Origin: a virus | Length of the DNA: 64,000 bases | Strand: one strand, 5' to 3' | IMG/VR virus record: IMGVR_UViG_3300020474_000004 | Coordinates: 1 to 64,000 of that record | Shown: positions 41,159-51,900 of the stretch, piece by piece | Numbering within the stretch: position 1 is the stretch's first letter | How the letters are laid out: every line of letters begins with the position of its first letter | Program-made: the position numbers and the translations under genes | Notes under the pieces: generated by a model | Databases searched by the model: none | What the model saw: only the letters and a program-made list of their open reading frames with translations | Told to the model about the DNA's origin: nothing

Positions 41159-44100
41159 ATGCCCGCACCTGTAATTCAGTTTAAACGTGGTATTCTTGCC
41201 AATCTACCCGCACTGAGGGCAGGTGAACCAGGTTTTACCACAGATACTAGCGATTTATATGTTGGTATTGACTCTACCACAAGTAATAATCAATTTGTAG
41301 GATCAGGAAGATTTTGGTCCACTGGATCTGCTACTGTAGGTAGTGGAGTCAAACTTGTCGAAGGCACTAATAATGGAACTAGTGCAATAACAATCAAGGC
41401 ACCAAATAGTCTTGGTTCTGATGTTACATTCACCTTTCCGGGATCTGATGGAACTAACGGTCAGGTTCTATCAACGAATGGTTCTGGGACATTATCTTTT
41501 ATTGATTCTGCCGCAACGCTAAACATTGTAGGTGATTCAGGATCTGATGCTGTTGCACTTCTTTCAGATAACCTGACCTTTAGTGGAACTTCAAACGAAG
41601 TTGTTACTGCAGTCACGAATAATACGATAACCATAAGTCTGCCTGATGACGTAACAATCGGTCAAGATTTAACTGTTACTAGAGATTTATCAGTTAATAG
41701 AAATGTCGCTATTACTGGAAACACAGTATTAAGTAGCACTGGTTCTATTCAGATTCCAAAAGGAACAACTGCTCAGAGATTAAGCGGTGTTCTTGGTCAA
41801 ATCAGATATAACACAACCTTATCACAGTTTGAGGGATATGGTGCTGGTAACGCATGGGGATCTCTTGGTGGCGTAAAAGACGTAGATGGGGATACATTTA
41901 TCAGAGCAGAATCTGCTGCTGGACAGGATGAAGATTCGCTTGAGTTCTTAACGGGAAGCAGCGTTAGAGTTTCGATTGACTCTGTTGGTAACGTTGGTGT
42001 TGGAACTACCGGTGGTCCCAGTGCAGATTCTACAAACGATACAGTGCTTAATGTTGGTATCGTTACTGCAAACAACTATTATGGAACTGGTGGAGATCTC
42101 AAGTTGGGATCTGCTGGTGACGGAAGTTTAACTACATCTGGAGCACTTAATACGTTTACAACGGCATCAACTATTGTTAATAGTATTGATGATCTGAATG
42201 AAGTAGCATTCAATATCATTAAGAATACTGCTGTAACAGATGTTGGATTTACAGCAGACTCTACTTCAGGTGCTGCAACACTTACAGTTACTTTAACTAT
42301 CACCTCTTCTGGCAACGCAAACCAGTTTATTATCAACTGGGGTGACGGAAGTGCATTAGAAACAACCACAGACTCTACACCAACACACAACTATACTGAT
42401 TCTGGTGGTGGTACTTATAATGTAACAGTCATAGCAAGGAACTCTTCTGGTGTAGGTGCAGGTCACTCCCAATCTTTGACAAAGAGTAATTTTATTACAG
42501 TATTCACTCCTGCTCCTGTAATGGGATTCAGTTTGTTCAGGGCATCCTCTGGCGGATCAGCACTGAGTGGAAATGACCTCTATGTCATCGATAATGGCGG
42601 TGGTCCTAGTAACTATCATACTCTGCATCTTGACAACACTACACAAAATGCAACGGGTGTTGGTGCAACATTCACAATCAACTGGGGAGATGGATCTTCT
42701 GTACAAACTGTAACCACTGATAATGCTGCTGGTGGCGCAGGTGGATCTGCTGGAAGACTTTCTCACCAGTGGGCAGATGGTACAAGCAGTGGCACTAGCA
42801 CAGATAACGTCACTCTTACTATTACTAACCATACAACAACTGATCCATCTGAGATTCCAAAGGCCACATCGACAGCGATCAAGGTTTACCAAGATGATGT
42901 TGCTGCTCCTGCTAATCTTGGAACTAAGACACTTTCGAACGTTTCCAGTCAAGGAACTTCGCCAAGACTCGCATCTGGATTTTCTGCTAACGGGGTAAGT
43001 GGACTCAACGCTGGTGATTCTGTCACAAGAGTCTCTAGTGGAACAGCAACTGCTGGTCCTATAACAACCTTTGCTTATGATGGAAATAACGGAACACTCT
43101 CTGCTAATGTAACTGGATCCACTGATGGTAGCAGGGGACTTACTTCTGGTGATGACACTGGAAACTATACAAGTCTTCAGATCACCGATGAAAGTGATTA
43201 TCAACTCTTAGATTCTTCTGGTTCAACAACATCTTTCGCAAACAGCATTTACTATCCCGGACTTTACAAAGGATTTAAGGCAAGAGTTTCTAAATCTGTT
43301 GCTTCTCTATCGACCGGTGCAAACAGTATGCAACTGGTTCATAGCACTCAGGGTTCAACAAACGTTGTCAAGTTTGTAAAGGACAACCTAACTGCAAGTC
43401 CAAGCATCTCTGCAACAGGAAGTCTTGCTCAGGGAACCGCAGGAACATTTAGATATATCTCTGGTATTCCTTACTACAACTCTGGTTCTCCTACTTTAAC
43501 TCTCTCTGGAGTTACTATTTCTAATTTAGTTGGTCAGTGTCATACTAACCAGTCAAATATTGTTGAGGTAGATGATGGAAGCAACCAAGAGGGAACATCA
43601 TCAAACGCAATTACTAACACAGATTATACATATGCCCAGATTGATGGGTCTACAACCATGTTAAGTAGTGGTGTGCCACTCGCCAATACGGGAACTTCCT
43701 CTGCATATGCAATTGGTAATCTCACAGTTCCAATTACTTCTTCAAGTGTCAGAACTATTAGTAGAGTCAAGGCTCGTGCTCGTAATGTAAATGGTGTTGG
43801 TTCTTACGGGTCTGACATTACTACAAACGTTCAGGTTCATACAGCATCACAAAGCGGAATTAGTGAGATCGCGATTGCAGTTTCTGATTCTCTGGGTGAT
43901 GGATTTGATGATGATGGAGTAAGAATCTATGACTTTAAGGATGCTGCTGCCGATAATCCATCATTTAACGGAAGCACAAACTTCTATACAAATCAACCAT
44001 ATACTGAGTCATTAGCTTCTGGAACTGTTGGCGTGAAAGAAGCAATCCTCAGACTTGGAGTTATCAAGTTTGACCAGACAGATTTCTCTTCTGGATATCT

Positions 44101-44509
44101 CCCTGCAGGTCCAGATAGAAGTTCTGCTCCTGCGAAACAATATTTCACGTTTGCCTTCCGACGAACACCGCTTGCTAACTTCAATATAAATATTACATCA
44201 AGTGGGATAACAGGTCTCTGGATAGCAGCACCTGGAACTCAGATAGATAGTACTAGTGGTATCAATGGTTGGTTAAAGGCGGATACTCAATACGCTGGAT
44301 CCGGAATTCCTGGAAGCGGCACAGGTGGTAATGGTAGTGATGGATGTGCTTCAACTGGTTCTGATAGAATTCAAGCAGATACTGCATTAAGTGGAAGTTA
44401 TACAATGACTCTTGGATCAGAAAACCTCAGTAATGCTACTGGTAATGTTGTTTTGATAAGAATTGCATTAGATTCTGGTCAATCCGTAACAGCTCTTTCC
44501 GTATCCTAA
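41159..44509 (+). CDS. PKD-domain structural/fibre protein, 1116 aa
   Basis: The N terminus (VIQFKRGILANLPALRAGEP, then GFTTDTSDLYVGIDS) is the RGxxANLPALxxGEPGFxTDTxxLYVG leader typical of phage fibre and receptor-binding proteins. Two PKD-like domains follow: FIINWGDGSALETTTDSTPT, then HNY, at about 389-431, and FTINWGDGSSVQTV with SHQWADGTSS at about 504-559. The NWGDGS loop is the PKD core. The C-terminal part (about 900-1116) carries a distinct globular-looking domain, with SEIAIAVSDSLGDGFDDDGV and a Gly/Ser-rich stretch near 1060, a candidate for receptor binding. It precedes the cupredoxin-containing fibre. Confidence 0.82.
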   Translation: MPAPVIQFKRGILANLPALRAGEPGFTTDTSDLYVGIDSTTSNNQFVGSGRFWSTGSATVGSGVKLVEGTNNGTSAITIKAPNSLGSDVTFTFPGSDGTNGQVLSTNGSGTLSFIDSAATLNIVGDSGSDAVALLSDNLTFSGTSNEVVTAVTNNTITISLPDDVTIGQDLTVTRDLSVNRNVAITGNTVLSSTGSIQIPKGTTAQRLSGVLGQIRYNTTLSQFEGYGAGNAWGSLGGVKDVDGDTFIRAESAAGQDEDSLEFLTGSSVRVSIDSVGNVGVGTTGGPSADSTNDTVLNVGIVTANNYYGTGGDLKLGSAGDGSLTTSGALNTFTTASTIVNSIDDLNEVAFNIIKNTAVTDVGFTADSTSGAATLTVTLTITSSGNANQFIINWGDGSALETTTDSTPTHNYTDSGGGTYNVTVIARNSSGVGAGHSQSLTKSNFITVFTPAPVMGFSLFRASSGGSALSGNDLYVIDNGGGPSNYHTLHLDNTTQNATGVGATFTINWGDGSSVQTVTTDNAAGGAGGSAGRLSHQWADGTSSGTSTDNVTLTITNHTTTDPSEIPKATSTAIKVYQDDVAAPANLGTKTLSNVSSQGTSPRLASGFSANGVSGLNAGDSVTRVSSGTATAGPITTFAYDGNNGTLSANVTGSTDGSRGLTSGDDTGNYTSLQITDESDYQLLDSSGSTTSFANSIYYPGLYKGFKARVSKSVASLSTGANSMQLVHSTQGSTNVVKFVKDNLTASPSISATGSLAQGTAGTFRYISGIPYYNSGSPTLTLSGVTISNLVGQCHTNQSNIVEVDDGSNQEGTSSNAITNTDYTYAQIDGSTTMLSSGVPLANTGTSSAYAIGNLTVPITSSSVRTISRVKARARNVNGVGSYGSDITTNVQVHTASQSGISEIAIAVSDSLGDGFDDDGVRIYDFKDAAADNPSFNGSTNFYTNQPYTESLASGTVGVKEAILRLGVIKFDQTDFSSGYLPAGPDRSSAPAKQYFTFAFRRTPLANFNINITSSGITGLWIAAPGTQIDSTSGINGWLKADTQYAGSGIPGSGTGGNGSDGCASTGSDRIQADTALSGSYTMTLGSENLSNATGNVVLIRIALDSGQSVTALSVS

Positions 44510-44522
44510 GGTTATTAAGTAA

Positions 44523-47500
44523 ATGGCAATTTCAGAAGCACAAAAGGTTGACTTTCTTTGGAAGAAACTTGGTTACGGAGTTTCCAAGACCGATACTAAT
44601 GCCAACAAGAAGGCAACTAATGAATCAATAGCAAGTCCTCTACTTCTAAGAGGAAATAATGTATGGTCTCAGGCAGACCTAATCCCTGGCACAATGCCAG
44701 CATCTTCTGCTGGTGTAGTTACTGTATATCCAACGACTGCACCAGATGAAACTACAGCAGATGCATCGGCATCATCTAATAGAACTTGGAAAACTGGATT
44801 AACTGATTGGATACCACCAGAGATTGGATCAACTTATCTTGTAAAGGTATATGTTCATACTGCTGGCGATGCTGCTAATGCTGCTGGTAGTGGAACTCAG
44901 GTATTTGGTGCTGGTTCTGGTAACAATGACGAATGGTTCTTTGACTATCAATCGGGCACTTTACACTTTATTGGAACAAATCTTCCAAACGGTGTAAATT
45001 TTTCTGGAAAGAGTGTTTACGTAAGTGGTGCAAGATATACCGGTATTAAAGGTGTATCTGTTCCTGGATCTACCGCGACATTTAGTGATGTTAATGCAAC
45101 TGGTATTGGTACATTCCAATCTGGTGGTAGATTAGATGACGTTCAGATTGGTAGAACTGCAGCTAATGAGATTGATACAACGGCAGGAAATCTTATCTTA
45201 GATTCTGCTGGTGGAACAGTTCAGATTACTGACAATGCATCTGTTACCGGTAATACAACACTTAGTGGAACACTAGATGTAGATGGGCAGACTGATTTAG
45301 ATGTATTAAACGTTGCTGAGACCGCCACATTTAGTGCTGCAATCGACGCAAATGGGTCTTTGGATGTCGATGGTCATACAGAACTTGATGACGTTAATAT
45401 CGCTGGTATAGCAACCGCTACGGCAGTTCATTTAGGTGCTGAGGGATCGGCACTTCGTCTTACCACTAATACAATTTCTGGTCCTGCGACTATTACGATT
45501 GACCCTGCTGGTGTCGGAGATAACACAGGAACACTCGTTGTTGCTGGTAATCTCCAAGTTGACGGAACACAAACTACCATCAACTCAACGACAGTCAATA
45601 TAGACGATAAAAACATTCAGGTTGCCACTGGTGCTGCTAATGACGCAGCTGCTGATGGTGCTGGTATTACGGTTGATTCTGGTGAGGGAGACAAGACGTT
45701 CCAGTTTGAAGCAACCGGTGATAACTGGGGTGCATCAGAGAATTTAAATCTTGCCTCTGGTAAAGCATATAAGATTAATAACACAAGCGTTCTTAACGCT
45801 ACAACTCTTGGTGGAGCAGTTGTAAACTCTTCACTTACAAGTGTTGGAACTCTTACTGGTCTTACGGTTTCAGGTAATGCATCTGTTGAGGGTAATGTAG
45901 ATCTTGGTAACGCTACCTCGGATACAATCACTGCAACTGGTAGATTTGACAGTGATTTAGTTCCATCTTCAGATGATGCAAGAGACTTAGGAACTTCTGC
46001 ATTAAAGTGGAAAGATATTTACATTGATGGTGTTGCATATGTTGATGATATTCACGCTGCAGATTGTGATATTAATGGTGGTAGCATCGATGGTGCTGCG
46101 ATTGGTGCTAACTCTGCCTCGACTGGTGCTTTTACAAGTGTCACTGCAAGTGGTAATGCTACGGTAACAGGCAATATAGATGTAGATGGACATACAAATC
46201 TCGATAACGTAAGTATTGCAGGTCTCACAACTCATGCTGCTGGAGTAACATTCTCTGGTGCAATTGATGCTAACTCTACTGCTACATTTGCTACAGCAGT
46301 TATAGAAGATCTCACCAACAATCGTGTAGTTATTGCTGGTTCTGGTGGAGAACTCGAAGATAGTGCAAATCTTACCTTTGATGGGTCAACTCTTAATGTT
46401 GTCGGACTTGCAGATCTTGATAATGTAAATGTATCGAGTGCTGCAACTGTATCAACACTAATTGATGTTCAGGGTTATATAAAGGGATATAAGTTCCTCT
46501 CTGCTCCTTACGGAAGCACAACAACAATTACTGTTACTGTTGCGAGTAAAGATGCAACTCACAGATACCAAGGAACTGGTAGTGGATCTGGATATTTACT
46601 AGACGGAGTTCAATCTCCAATTCTCACGTTAACTCCAGGTAGAACTTACAGATTCGATACATCACATACAAGTAACGGTGGTCACCCATTCCTCTTCTAT
46701 ATGGAAGCGGATAAGACTACTCAGTATACTACAAACGTTACCACAAACGGCACAGCAGGTAATGCTGGAGCATACACGCAGATTGTAGTCGGAGATGAAA
46801 CTCCATCGGTTCTCCACTATCAGTGCTCTGCTCATGGTTACATGGGTAACGCTGTTGTTACCAACTCTAATGCAATTAACTCAAACTATGCCGCAACTCT
46901 TCGCGGTGGATTGAGTGTTACTGGAACAACAACGCTTGGAACTCTCGCATTCTCTGCTGGTGGTTCTTCGGTAACTGGTGTTCTTGATGAAGATAATTTT
47001 GCAAGCAACAGCAATACTAAACTCGCGACTCAACAATCAATCAAGGCATATGTTGATTCTCAAATCACTGGATCTGATTTAGATTTCCAAGGCGATAGTG
47101 GTGGCGCACTTTCTATCGATCTTGATAGTGAAACTCTGACGATTGCTGGAACAGCAAATGAGATTGTAACATCTGGATCTGGAAATACATTGACTATTAG
47201 TCTTCCAACCACAGTTACCAATGATAATTTCCAAACCACTGCTGCTGGTAGAGTTACTACTGGTCTTATTGCGTCCGAAAACAATACAGATGGATTAACA
47301 TTAGCAACTGGTGGTGGCAAAAAGTGGTTAAAAGGAACTGCTAATGCACAAGTTGAACTTTTTCATAATAATAATAAAAAATTTGAAACTACTTCATCCG
47401 GTGTTATCGTTACTGGCATTTCATCTGCAACAAGTTTAAGATTAGGCACTAGCACATTAGTAAGTGGTGTTCTTGATGAGGACAACTTGGCAAGTGACAG

Positions 47501-48518
47501 TGCCACTTCGCTTGCAACTCAACAGTCTATCAAGGCATATGTTGATGGTCAAATAACTGGTGGTACTGCACAAGCTGCTAGTGTTGCTGTTCAATCAACA
47601 AGCACCAACTCGATTCACTATTTGACATTTGTCGATTCAAACAACGGCAGTGCAACTCAGGAATCACTTCTCACTGATGGTGGTATTCAATACAATCCTA
47701 GTTCCAATCTTTTAAATGCAACTGGTACAGTTGCTGCTGGAACTTTAAGTCTTGGATCGGGAACTGCTACTGCGATTCTTGATGAAGATAATATGTCGTC
47801 AAATAGTGCAACAGCACTTGCGACACAACAATCAATCAAGGCATATGTTGATGCTGAGGTTGGTGCAGTTGATACCACAACATCAACCGCAGCAGATTCT
47901 GGAACAGGGTCATTCGCAACTTCTCAAACTCTGACCATTTCTGGTACGGCAAATGAAGTTGAAACTTCTGTATCTAATCAAACCTTTACGATTGGACTTC
48001 CTAATACAGTTAATGTAACAACTGCGATTGATGTTCCAACGATTGAAGCAACTAACCTCAAAGCAAGAGATGGCACAGCAGCAATCACAATCGCAAATAG
48101 CACTGGTGCTGTTGAAACTGCCGCTAATCTGACTGTTCAGGGTAATCTGATTGTTAATGGATCTACCACACAGGTTGATTCTCAAGCAGTCACTATTGAA
48201 GACCAACTCATTGAACTGGGTATGGTTAATGGTGCTGCTCCTACATCTGATCTCAACAGAGATGTCGGTGTTATATTCAACTGGCACGATGGTAGTAACG
48301 CATTTAAGGCAGGTGTTTACTTTGATGATAGCACCGGTCGTATTGTTGCAGCAAAGAAAGTTTCTGAGTCTGGTGGAGTTCTCACCAATAATGAAGGATC
48401 AGGATTTGAGGCAGCAGAATACTATATCAGCGGATGCACTGGAACTCAAAGAATCTTTGGTTGCAATAGTGGAGAAATCATCCTGGAGAACACAACAATC
48501 GATGCTGGAGCGTTCTGA
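44523..48518 (+). CDS. Tail-fibre protein with cupredoxin-like domain, 1331 aa
   Basis: The N terminus reads AQKVDFLWKKLGYGVSKTDT, typical of a family of cyanophage structural proteins. Repeats (DxxxTLSGTLDVDGQTDLDVL, LDEDNxASNSxTxLATQQSIKAYVD) make a fibre shaft. Residues 650-782 form a separate beta domain: HRYQGTGSGSGYLLDGVQSP, LTPGRTYRFDTSHTSNGGHP, then LHYQCSAHGYMGNAVV. His721, Cys768, His771 and Met774 give the type-1 copper ligand set, with CxxHxxM spacing as in amicyanin. Whether copper is bound is untested. The last ten residues (ENTTIDAGAF) end like the 99- and 79-aa proteins. A segment at about 893-958 is nearly identical to one in the 2411-aa fibre. Confidence 0.84.
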   Translation: MAISEAQKVDFLWKKLGYGVSKTDTNANKKATNESIASPLLLRGNNVWSQADLIPGTMPASSAGVVTVYPTTAPDETTADASASSNRTWKTGLTDWIPPEIGSTYLVKVYVHTAGDAANAAGSGTQVFGAGSGNNDEWFFDYQSGTLHFIGTNLPNGVNFSGKSVYVSGARYTGIKGVSVPGSTATFSDVNATGIGTFQSGGRLDDVQIGRTAANEIDTTAGNLILDSAGGTVQITDNASVTGNTTLSGTLDVDGQTDLDVLNVAETATFSAAIDANGSLDVDGHTELDDVNIAGIATATAVHLGAEGSALRLTTNTISGPATITIDPAGVGDNTGTLVVAGNLQVDGTQTTINSTTVNIDDKNIQVATGAANDAAADGAGITVDSGEGDKTFQFEATGDNWGASENLNLASGKAYKINNTSVLNATTLGGAVVNSSLTSVGTLTGLTVSGNASVEGNVDLGNATSDTITATGRFDSDLVPSSDDARDLGTSALKWKDIYIDGVAYVDDIHAADCDINGGSIDGAAIGANSASTGAFTSVTASGNATVTGNIDVDGHTNLDNVSIAGLTTHAAGVTFSGAIDANSTATFATAVIEDLTNNRVVIAGSGGELEDSANLTFDGSTLNVVGLADLDNVNVSSAATVSTLIDVQGYIKGYKFLSAPYGSTTTITVTVASKDATHRYQGTGSGSGYLLDGVQSPILTLTPGRTYRFDTSHTSNGGHPFLFYMEADKTTQYTTNVTTNGTAGNAGAYTQIVVGDETPSVLHYQCSAHGYMGNAVVTNSNAINSNYAATLRGGLSVTGTTTLGTLAFSAGGSSVTGVLDEDNFASNSNTKLATQQSIKAYVDSQITGSDLDFQGDSGGALSIDLDSETLTIAGTANEIVTSGSGNTLTISLPTTVTNDNFQTTAAGRVTTGLIASENNTDGLTLATGGGKKWLKGTANAQVELFHNNNKKFETTSSGVIVTGISSATSLRLGTSTLVSGVLDEDNLASDSATSLATQQSIKAYVDGQITGGTAQAASVAVQSTSTNSIHYLTFVDSNNGSATQESLLTDGGIQYNPSSNLLNATGTVAAGTLSLGSGTATAILDEDNMSSNSATALATQQSIKAYVDAEVGAVDTTTSTAADSGTGSFATSQTLTISGTANEVETSVSNQTFTIGLPNTVNVTTAIDVPTIEATNLKARDGTAAITIANSTGAVETAANLTVQGNLIVNGSTTQVDSQAVTIEDQLIELGMVNGAAPTSDLNRDVGVIFNWHDGSNAFKAGVYFDDSTGRIVAAKKVSESGGVLTNNEGSGFEAAEYYISGCTGTQRIFGCNSGEIILENTTIDAGAF

Positions 48519-48524
48519 TAAATA
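48517..48524 (+). promoter_or_regulatory. T4-like late promoter motif before the 107-aa gene
   Basis: GATAAATA, overlapping the stop of the 1331-aa gene, 21 nt before ATG 48546. Confidence 0.45.
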
Positions 48525-48545
48525 GGGGAAGAATGACTTCCTCAT

Positions 48546-48869
48546 ATGGATGAACAAGATTATAAAAATTTGATTGCGATTTATCAACAAAAAGCGCAAG
48601 ATTTCTTCAATCAAACGGTTGCTGCTGAAACCAGAGAGATGAAGTATAAGCAGCAAGCAGAAGTCTATGCTAATAGAATTACTGAACTTCAGAAGCAGTT
48701 AGGTTCTGCAAGTGAGGCAGTAAATTCTAGTAACGAATCTGCTCGTTCTTTGAAAGAGCAACTTTCGCAAGTAACAAGAGAACTTGAAGAAGAAAGAAAT
48801 AAACCAGCACCTACTCCCACAAGGTCACGAAAGGCAAAATCAAAGGATTTAGTCGCCGAAGAGTTCTAA
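48546..48869 (+). CDS. Coiled-coil late protein, 107 aa
   Basis: Almost the entire protein is a charged coiled coil: QDFFNQTVAAETREMKYKQQ, AEVYANRITELQKQLGSASE, then SARSLKEQLSQVTRELEEER. It ends in a Pro/Ser/Arg/Lys tail (PAPTPTRSRKAKSKDL) and EEF. It may help trimerise or fold the neighbouring fibres (chaperone or fibre segment). It stands alone between two late motifs, in the middle of the fibre cluster. No T4 counterpart is assigned. Confidence 0.75.
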   Translation: MDEQDYKNLIAIYQQKAQDFFNQTVAAETREMKYKQQAEVYANRITELQKQLGSASEAVNSSNESARSLKEQLSQVTRELEEERNKPAPTPTRSRKAKSKDLVAEEF

Positions 48870-48875
48870 TAAATA
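48868..48875 (+). promoter_or_regulatory. T4-like late promoter motif before the 2411-aa gene
   Basis: AATAAATA overlaps the end of the 107-aa gene, 53 nt ahead of ATG 48929. The palindrome at 48884 lies between. Confidence 0.42.
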
Positions 48876-48883
48876 TCTAAAGC

Positions 48884-48899
48884 ACCAGTATATACTGGT
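48884..48899 (+). repeat. 16-bp perfect palindrome
   Basis: ACCAGTATATACTGGT reads the same on both strands. In RNA it gives a 6-bp stem with a 4-nt loop. It sits in the leader of the 2411-aa fibre gene and could be a protein-binding site, an RNA processing signal or a weak terminator. Confidence 0.5.
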
Positions 48900-48928
48900 C
48901 ATAGAATGACTACATAGACGCATAAAAA

Positions 48929-51900
48929 ATGGCAGATCCAAAGATTAAGTTTAAGAGGTCGGCTGTAGCCGGTAAAATTCCTACCGCCGCACAAGTTCCA
49001 TTAGGAGAACTTGCTTTAAACACTAACGATGGTCTTCTATATACGTCAAAAGATGTTGGTGCTGGAGCAACAGTCATCGCCGTTAACCCATTTAGGGTAG
49101 GCACAGGGACAGATAGTTATAACGCATTTTTTACTGCTGGTAATGTTGGTATAGGTTCTACATTACCAACGGCAAAACTTGATGTATCCGGTCAAGTAAA
49201 TATAACAAATTCAGAATCACAAGGTTCTGCTACTACTGGCGCAGTTGAGTTTGATGGGAATGATTCTCTCAGGGTGGTGCATGACTCAGGGTTCAACTTA
49301 GGATCAAATAATTTCACTGTAGAAGCATGGTTTAAATATACTGGAACAATAAGTAATTATCATAGTATCTTCGCATTTTCAGGTGGCAACATCAATATTA
49401 GGCTTAGATTATTAAGTGGTAATGTAAGACTTGATTATAGAATTGCTGCTCTTGGTGCTACTTTATCAGGATCTGATGCTACTGTTGCGCTTTCATCTGG
49501 AACATGGTATCACGTTGCCCTTGTAAGGAATGGTAATAATTTAAATCTTTACTTGGATGGCGTTTCTAAACTTAGTTCAACAACATTTACTCAATCCTTT
49601 TCTGATCAAAATGGCGAAGGATTTAGTATAGGATCCCATGCAAACGCAACGCCAGGACATTTCTTCCCAGGTGATATTTCTAACGTTCGTCTTGTAAATG
49701 GAACTGCTGTATATACTTCGGCATTTACAGTGCCCACAACACAACTTTCAAATATAACAAATACGAAAGTTCTCTGCTGCCAATCAACAAGTTCAGTCAC
49801 AGCAGAAGCAACTGGCAAAACAATTAATACTACTGGAGACCCATCAGTTGCATCCAGTAATCCAGGATTAACATATACAGCGACTATTAGTGCTCCAAGT
49901 CATTTAAATGTATCTGGAATAACAACTACATCTGTATTAAAAGTAGGAACTGGTATAACTGCTTCTGGTGGTATTGTAACTGCTACAACTTTCAGTGGTT
50001 CTGGTGCATCTCTTACCAATCTTCCTGCTGCAAACATAACAGGAACTTTACCAGCAATAAGTGGTGCTAACTTAACGAACTTAAATGCGTCGAATCTTGC
50101 TTCAGGCACTGTTCCTGATGGTAGATTCCCTGCCACACTTCCTGCTGCTAGTGGCGCTAATTTAACAAACTTACCAGCAGCAAATGTAACTGGTACACTT
50201 CCTGCAATTAGTGGTGCTAACTTAACGAACTTAAATGCTTCTAATCTTGCTTCAGGCACCGTTCCCACAGCAAGAATTCCTACACTCAATCAGGATACAA
50301 CAGGAACTGCTGCTGGATTAACTGGTACTCCAAATATAACAGTTGGAACTGTCACAGGAGCATCTTTAGATATTTCCGGTAACGTTGATATTGATGGAAC
50401 CTTAGAAGCAGATGCCATTACTGTTGATGGTACAACATTAGCAGAAACTATTTCAGATACTGTAGGTGCAATGGTTTCTAGTAATACCGAATCTGGTATT
50501 ACTGTTACATATCAAGATAGTGATAATACTCTTGATTTTAGTGTAGCATCACAAACTGATGAAAACTTTACGACTGCTGATCATTCCAAATTAGATGGTA
50601 TTGAAGCAAGTGCTGATGTAACTGACGCAACTAATGTGGCAGCAGCTGGTGCTGTTATGGAGTCAGATTCTACTACTGCAAGTATGAGTTTTGTTGTAGA
50701 TGAAGATAATATGTCTTCTAATTCTGCTACAAAAGTACCAACTCAACAGTCTGTTAAAGCATACGTTGATTCTCAGGTAACGGCACAAGATTTAGATCTT
50801 ACAACTGATAGTGGGACTATCGCTATTGATCTCGATAGTGAAACTCTTACCATTCAAGGTACAACAAACGAAATTGAGACAAGTGCAACTGGTAATACTG
50901 TCACTGTCGGTCTTCCCAATAATGTAACCGTAGGAAATAATCTTACAGTTGGAAATGACTTGGTTGTAACCGGATCATTAACATATGAAGATGTAACTAA
51001 TATTGATTCCGTAGGATTATCAACATTTAGAGCAGGAGTTAATATCACTGGAACAGCGACCGCAACATTATTTTCCGGTTCTGGTGCATCACTCACCAAT
51101 CTTCCTGCTGCTAATCTTACAGGAACTCTACCTGCTATTAGTGGTGCAAACTTAACGAACTTAGATGCTACCGATCTTGCCTCTGGAACTATCCCAGATG
51201 CACGATTCCCAGCAGCACTTCCTGCGATTGATGGATCTGCACTTACAGGTATCACAGCATCAGGAACTGGTGCTATTGGTGGTCTAACCATTAAGAATCA
51301 AAGTGGTGCTGTTGTTGGTACTGCAGGTAGTGTTTCTACGATTGACTTTGATGGATCTGCAGGAGTTACTGTTTCTGCTACAACTGGTGCTGCCGGTATT
51401 GCTACCGTGCTCATCTCTGCAGATCTTGTAACAGATACATCTCCACAACTTGGTGGCAATTTAGATCTCAACGGCAATAATATCACTGGATCTGGTAATA
51501 TTCCTGCTGCTAATGTAACTGGCACACTTCCTGCGATTAGTATTGGTGGTGACTTATCTATCGTCGATAAGATAGTTCACACTGGAGATACCAATACATC
51601 TATTGGATTCCCTTCTGATGATAAAATACAACTTGCCACAAATGGATCTCCAAAAATGACACTCGACAACGTAGGTCGCGTGTTGATTGGAACTACAGGT
51701 GCTCCATCTGGCACTGATGCTCAATATAGTAAATTAGTAATTAGAGGAAATACTTCATCGGCCACAGCAGTTGCTTATTTGTCATTAGGAAACGGGAAAA
51801 CAACATCAGATACAGGAACAAACGAAAACTTAGGAATACTTACTTTTAATGATAATGATAACGACGCAGGTGAATACGCACGTATTATAGGTGCATCAGA

